Shown here piece by piece: positions 61,037 through 64,000 of a stretch of 64,000 nucleotides of DNA. Source of the DNA: Chryseobacterium foetidum (GTDB lineage Bacteria > Bacteroidota > Bacteroidia > Flavobacteriales > Weeksellaceae). The notes under the pieces are model-generated. The model was not told the origin of the DNA. It did not search any database and worked only from the letters and a program-made list of their open reading frames with translations. Positions within the stretch are counted from its first letter, which is position 1. Each line of letters starts with the position of its first letter. The position numbers and the translations under genes were made by a program. The stretch is from NCBI RefSeq assembly GCF_025457425.1, contig NZ_JAMXIA010000001.1, positions 1,550,001 to 1,614,000 of the forward strand. The letters run 5' to 3'.

Positions 61037-63703
61037 CTAAAATCCATCTGCTAAATTCGGATTCAGCCATTTTCTCGCTTCCTTTAAAGAAATTCCTTTC
61101 CTTACTGAATATTCTTTCAACTGGTCTTCTGAAATTTTTCCTAAACCGAAATATTTGGCGTGCGGACTTCCAAAATAATATCCGGAAACAGCTGCTGTCG
61201 GGAACATCGCTAAACTTTCAGTAAGATAAACGCCGATTTCTTCTTCCACATTTAAAAGATCCCAAATTGCGTGTTTTTCCAAATGGTCAGGACACGCGGG
61301 ATAGCCGGGAGCAGGACGAATTCCTTTGTATTTTTCGGCAATTAACTCTTCGTTGCTTAAATTTTCCTGATTGGCATAGCCCCAATATTCTGTACGGACT
61401 TTTTTGTGTAAAAATTCGGCGTAAGCTTCTGCAAAACGGTCGGCAATCGCTTTTACCATGATGGCGTTGTAGTCGTCATTGTCTTTTTCATACTGATCTG
61501 AGAGTTCATCAGTTCCGAAACCTGTGCAAACACAGAAAGCGCCCATGTAATCGGTCTTTCCTGAACTTTTTGGTGCGATAAAATCACTTAATGCGATATA
61601 ATCTTTCCCTTTTGATTTCTGAACCTGCTGTCTTAAAGTCAAAAACTTAACTTTTTCCTGATCATTTTCATCATAAATTAAAATGTCATCGGTTTCGTTT
61701 GAATTGGCTTTAAAAATTCCGAAGACTGCTTTGGCAACCAACAGTTTTTCGTCAACTATTTTCTTTAAAATTTTCTGTCCGTCTGCAAACAGCTCTTTTG
61801 CCTGTTCACCGACAACTTTATCATCAAAAATATTCGGATATTTCCCATGCAGATCCCAGCTTCTGAAAAACGGCGACCAATCGATAAACGGAATCAGTTC
61901 TTCCAAATCCTGATTTTCAAAAACCTGAATTCCTAAATTATTTGGAGTGAAAATTTCTTCGTTTTCCCAATCGATTTTGAACTTATCTTTTCTTGCGTCT
62001 TCCAGTGAAACATAGTTTTTATCAACCTGTCTGTTCAAAAACTTTTCACGGAAATCTGAATAGTCATTTTTCAGATCGTCAACATATTCTTTATTACGAT
62101 CTCCCAACAATGAACTTACCACATTAACCGCTCTGGATGCATCATTTACGTGAACGACGGCGTTTTTATATTTTAAATCAATCTTTACAGCTGTGTGAGC
62201 CTTTGAAGTTGTTGCACCACCGATCAGCAAAGGGAAATTTAAATTCTGCCTCTCTAGTTCTGAAGCGATGTACACCATTTCATCCAAACTTGGTGTAATT
62301 AATCCGCTCAGACCGATGACATCGACGTTATGATCAATCGCTGCCTGAATAATTTTCTCGGCAGGAACCATCACGCCCAAATCCACAATATCATAATTAT
62401 TACAACCCAAAACCACACTCACAATATTTTTTCCGATATCGTGAACGTCACCTTTTACGGTTGCCATTAGAATTTTTCCGTTGGGTTTCTGAGCGACGTC
62501 TTTTTCAGCTTCAATAAATGGCTGCAGATAAGCAACCGCTTTTTTCATCACACGGGCAGATTTCACTACCTGCGGAAGGAACATTTTTCCTGCACCGAAA
62601 AGATCTCCTACAACACCCATTCCGGTCATCAGATTGACTTCGATGACGTGAAGAGGGCGGTCAGCAAGCAATCTGGCCTCTTCCACATCTTCTTCTATGA
62701 AACGGTCAATTCCTTTTACGAGAGAATGCGTGATTCTTTCCTGCAAAGAATGAGTACGCCATTCGAGCTCCTCAACTTTTTCTTTTTTAACCGATTTATT
62801 TCGTTCAGAATAATCCAAAAGCCTTTCAGTAGCATCTTCTCTTTTGTCGAGAATAACATCTTCAACGAGCTCGAGAAGTTCTTTATTAATTTCATCATAA
62901 ACCTCAAGCAACGCAGGATTTACGATTCCCATGTTCATGCCCGCCTGAATCGCGTGGTACAGAAAAACCGAGTGCATCGCTTCACGTACCGTATCATTTC
63001 CACGAAACGAGAACGAAACATTGGAAACTCCTCCACTGACTGAAGCATAAGGAAGATTCTGTCTTACCCATCTCGTAGCTTCGATGAAATCGATTGCGTT
63101 CCGACGGTGCTCATCCATCCCAGTGGCTACGGGGAAAATATTTAAATCGAAAATAATGTCTTCAGCAGGAAAACGAACAATTTCGGTTAAAATTTTATAG
63201 CTTCTTTCGCAGATTTCGAGCCTTCTGTCATACGTATCGGCCTGCCCTACTTCATCAAAAGCCATAACAATCACGGCTGCTCCATATCTTTTGATGGTTT
63301 TTGCCTGTTTTATGAATTCTTCTTCACCACCTTTCAAACTGATGGAATTCACCACGCATTTTCCCTGAACAACCTGCAAACCGGCTTCCAGAATTTCCCA
63401 TTTGGAAGAATCGACCATAATTGGGATTTTGGAAATATCCGGTTCGGAGCCAATCAAATTCAGGAATTTAATCATGGAAGCTTTTCCGTCGATCAAACCG
63501 TCGTCAAAATTCACATCAAGAATCTGAGCACCGCCATCCACCTGATCTCTTGCGATATCTAAGGCTTCAGAAAATTTCTCTTCTTTTATTAATCTTAAAA
63601 ACTTTTTAGATCCGGCAACGTTGGTTCTTTCGCCCACGTTGATAAAATTTGATTCCGGAGTAATAATCAGAGGTTCCAGCCCTGATAATTTTAAATATTT
63701 CAT
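61037..63703 (-). CDS. metH: Cobalamin-dependent methionine synthase, lacking the homocysteine domain
   Basis: 888 residues, against about 1220 for full-length MetH. It starts with the folate-binding TIM barrel ([14 protein letters not shown], about 22-35), then the cobalamin-binding unit with the histidine ligand in GDVHDIGKN (418-426) and the reactivation domain with [12 protein letters not shown] (about 797-808). The N-terminal homocysteine-binding domain is absent, as in the split MetH of many Bacteroidota, where it is a separate gene. It is not within the window; the fragment seen at the right edge does not match it. No B12 riboswitch signal is visible upstream. Confidence 0.95.
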   Translation of the reverse strand: MKYLKLSGLEPLIITPESNFINVGERTNVAGSKKFLRLIKEEKFSEALDIARDQVDGGAQILDVNFDDGLIDGKASMIKFLNLIGSEPDISKIPIMVDSSKWEILEAGLQVVQGKCVVNSISLKGGEEEFIKQAKTIKRYGAAVIVMAFDEVGQADTYDRRLEICERSYKILTEIVRFPAEDIIFDLNIFPVATGMDEHRRNAIDFIEATRWVRQNLPYASVSGGVSNVSFSFRGNDTVREAMHSVFLYHAIQAGMNMGIVNPALLEVYDEINKELLELVEDVILDKREDATERLLDYSERNKSVKKEKVEELEWRTHSLQERITHSLVKGIDRFIEEDVEEARLLADRPLHVIEVNLMTGMGVVGDLFGAGKMFLPQVVKSARVMKKAVAYLQPFIEAEKDVAQKPNGKILMATVKGDVHDIGKNIVSVVLGCNNYDIVDLGVMVPAEKIIQAAIDHNVDVIGLSGLITPSLDEMVYIASELERQNLNFPLLIGGATTSKAHTAVKIDLKYKNAVVHVNDASRAVNVVSSLLGDRNKEYVDDLKNDYSDFREKFLNRQVDKNYVSLEDARKDKFKIDWENEEIFTPNNLGIQVFENQDLEELIPFIDWSPFFRSWDLHGKYPNIFDDKVVGEQAKELFADGQKILKKIVDEKLLVAKAVFGIFKANSNETDDILIYDENDQEKVKFLTLRQQVQKSKGKDYIALSDFIAPKSSGKTDYMGAFCVCTGFGTDELSDQYEKDNDDYNAIMVKAIADRFAEAYAEFLHKKVRTEYWGYANQENLSNEELIAEKYKGIRPAPGYPACPDHLEKHAIWDLLNVEEEIGVYLTESLAMFPTAAVSGYYFGSPHAKYFGLGKISEDQLKEYSVRKGISLKEARKWLNPNLADGF

Positions 63704-63929
63704 TTTTATTTATGTAACAATTTATCAATTTAACAGTACACCAATGTTTGGAATCGCTAAACTGATTTGTTTTTAATTTAAATTTTTAATCATCATTTTA
63801 AATACTAAGTACACTAAGTTTTTTAATGCTTATTGTTTTAAGTTTTACGAACCGTTAAACCTGTAAAAGCAAGCTAAGTTCTTTATCTTAAACAGTACTC
63901 AATATTCATCTTTTTTTATTTTAAACCAT

Positions 63930-64000
63930 TTATTCTTCTAAAATAAAATAAGCGTTGTTCGCATTTTGCTTCAGCAAATCGACGTGTTTGCCCAAAGCGG
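63930..64000 (-). CDS. C-terminal fragment of a gene cut by window edge
   Basis: A minus-strand frame from the edge to TAA at 63930-63932, about 22 codons, ending ALGKHVDLLKQNANNAYF and then ILEE. The length is too short for identification. Co-directional with metH, 226 bp upstream; the gap (63704-63929) shows only AT-rich sequence with repeated ACTAAGT words. I see no homocysteine-methyltransferase motif in it. Confidence 0.5.
   Translation of the reverse strand, partial: ALGKHVDLLKQNANNAYFILEE

Noticed and set aside
63704..63929. B12 riboswitch upstream of metH
   Set aside because: No recognisable B12-box-like segment or large folded leader is visible in the AT-rich gap.

Overview
The window looks like a chromosomal segment of a low-GC member of the Bacteroidota, most probably a flavobacterium of the Chryseobacterium/Weeksellaceae type. 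The evidence is the recurrent Bacteroidota -7 promoter box TAnnTTTG (sometimes with TTG about 18-20 bp upstream), secreted proteins with type IX secretion C-terminal sorting domains, a bacillithiol gene (bshB1), an extended NusB, a DUF3276/PUR protein, and an ExbB-ExbD-ExbD-TonB cluster of the flavobacterial kind. Genus is an inference; no rRNA is present.

Layout. 0-8 kb: an SDR gene with a small unknown gene, an intergenic 21-bp repeat array, a large secreted unknown, the nusB-DUF1573-yajC operon, an ABC exporter, a PUR-family protein and tRNA-His. 7.5-14.2 kb: bshB1, then a TPR protein, a PstS-like lipoprotein and a small membrane protein downstream of exbB-exbD-exbD-tonB. 14.4-17.8 kb: leuS. 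17.9-25.6 kb: envelope and housekeeping genes (lipocalin-like lipoprotein, glycosyltransferase, kdtA, NlpC/P60 peptidase, O-methyltransferase, OmpA-like lipoprotein, tilS). 25.8-34.8 kb: dsbD, a repeat-rich T9SS protein, an orphan exbD, hydrolases, a patatin, nrnA and an outer-membrane-like protein. 35-42.8 kb: dense core genes rpmH, ftsE, trmN6, an NtrY-like kinase, ribE, pdxA, yceD-rpmF and accB-accC. 42.8-43.8 kb: a gene-free stretch with decayed coding fragments and repeats. 43.8-53.9 kb: a secreted phosphatase-family protein, a two-component operon, ferritin, low-complexity secreted proteins, a CBM20-linked MalQ and a T9SS protein. 54-64 kb: cysS, folE, a GNAT-like gene, metF, a Fic gene and a metH that lacks the homocysteine domain.

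The most striking feature is inside leuS. A 516-bp segment with 35-bp terminal inverted repeats (32/35 matching) carries an intact-looking DUF559 (Vsr-like) endonuclease domain. It sits in frame in the loop that leads into the LeuRS editing domain. All LeuRS signature motifs survive on both sides, and removing the segment leaves a normal-length enzyme of about 928 residues. It looks like a small mobile element that enters essential genes without breaking their reading frame and is carried as a protein insertion rather than spliced out. A smaller repeat-derived in-frame insertion is seen in kdtA.

How the genes work together: nusB/yajC, rpmH, yceD-rpmF, tilS, leuS, cysS and tRNA-His serve transcription, secretion and translation. 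accB-accC start fatty acid synthesis. exbB/exbD/tonB energise outer-membrane uptake. kdtA, ftsE and the OmpA-like protein serve the envelope. ribE, pdxA, folE, metF and metH form a cofactor and one-carbon group. Several genes have a -7 box only 4 nt before the ATG, suggesting leaderless mRNAs.
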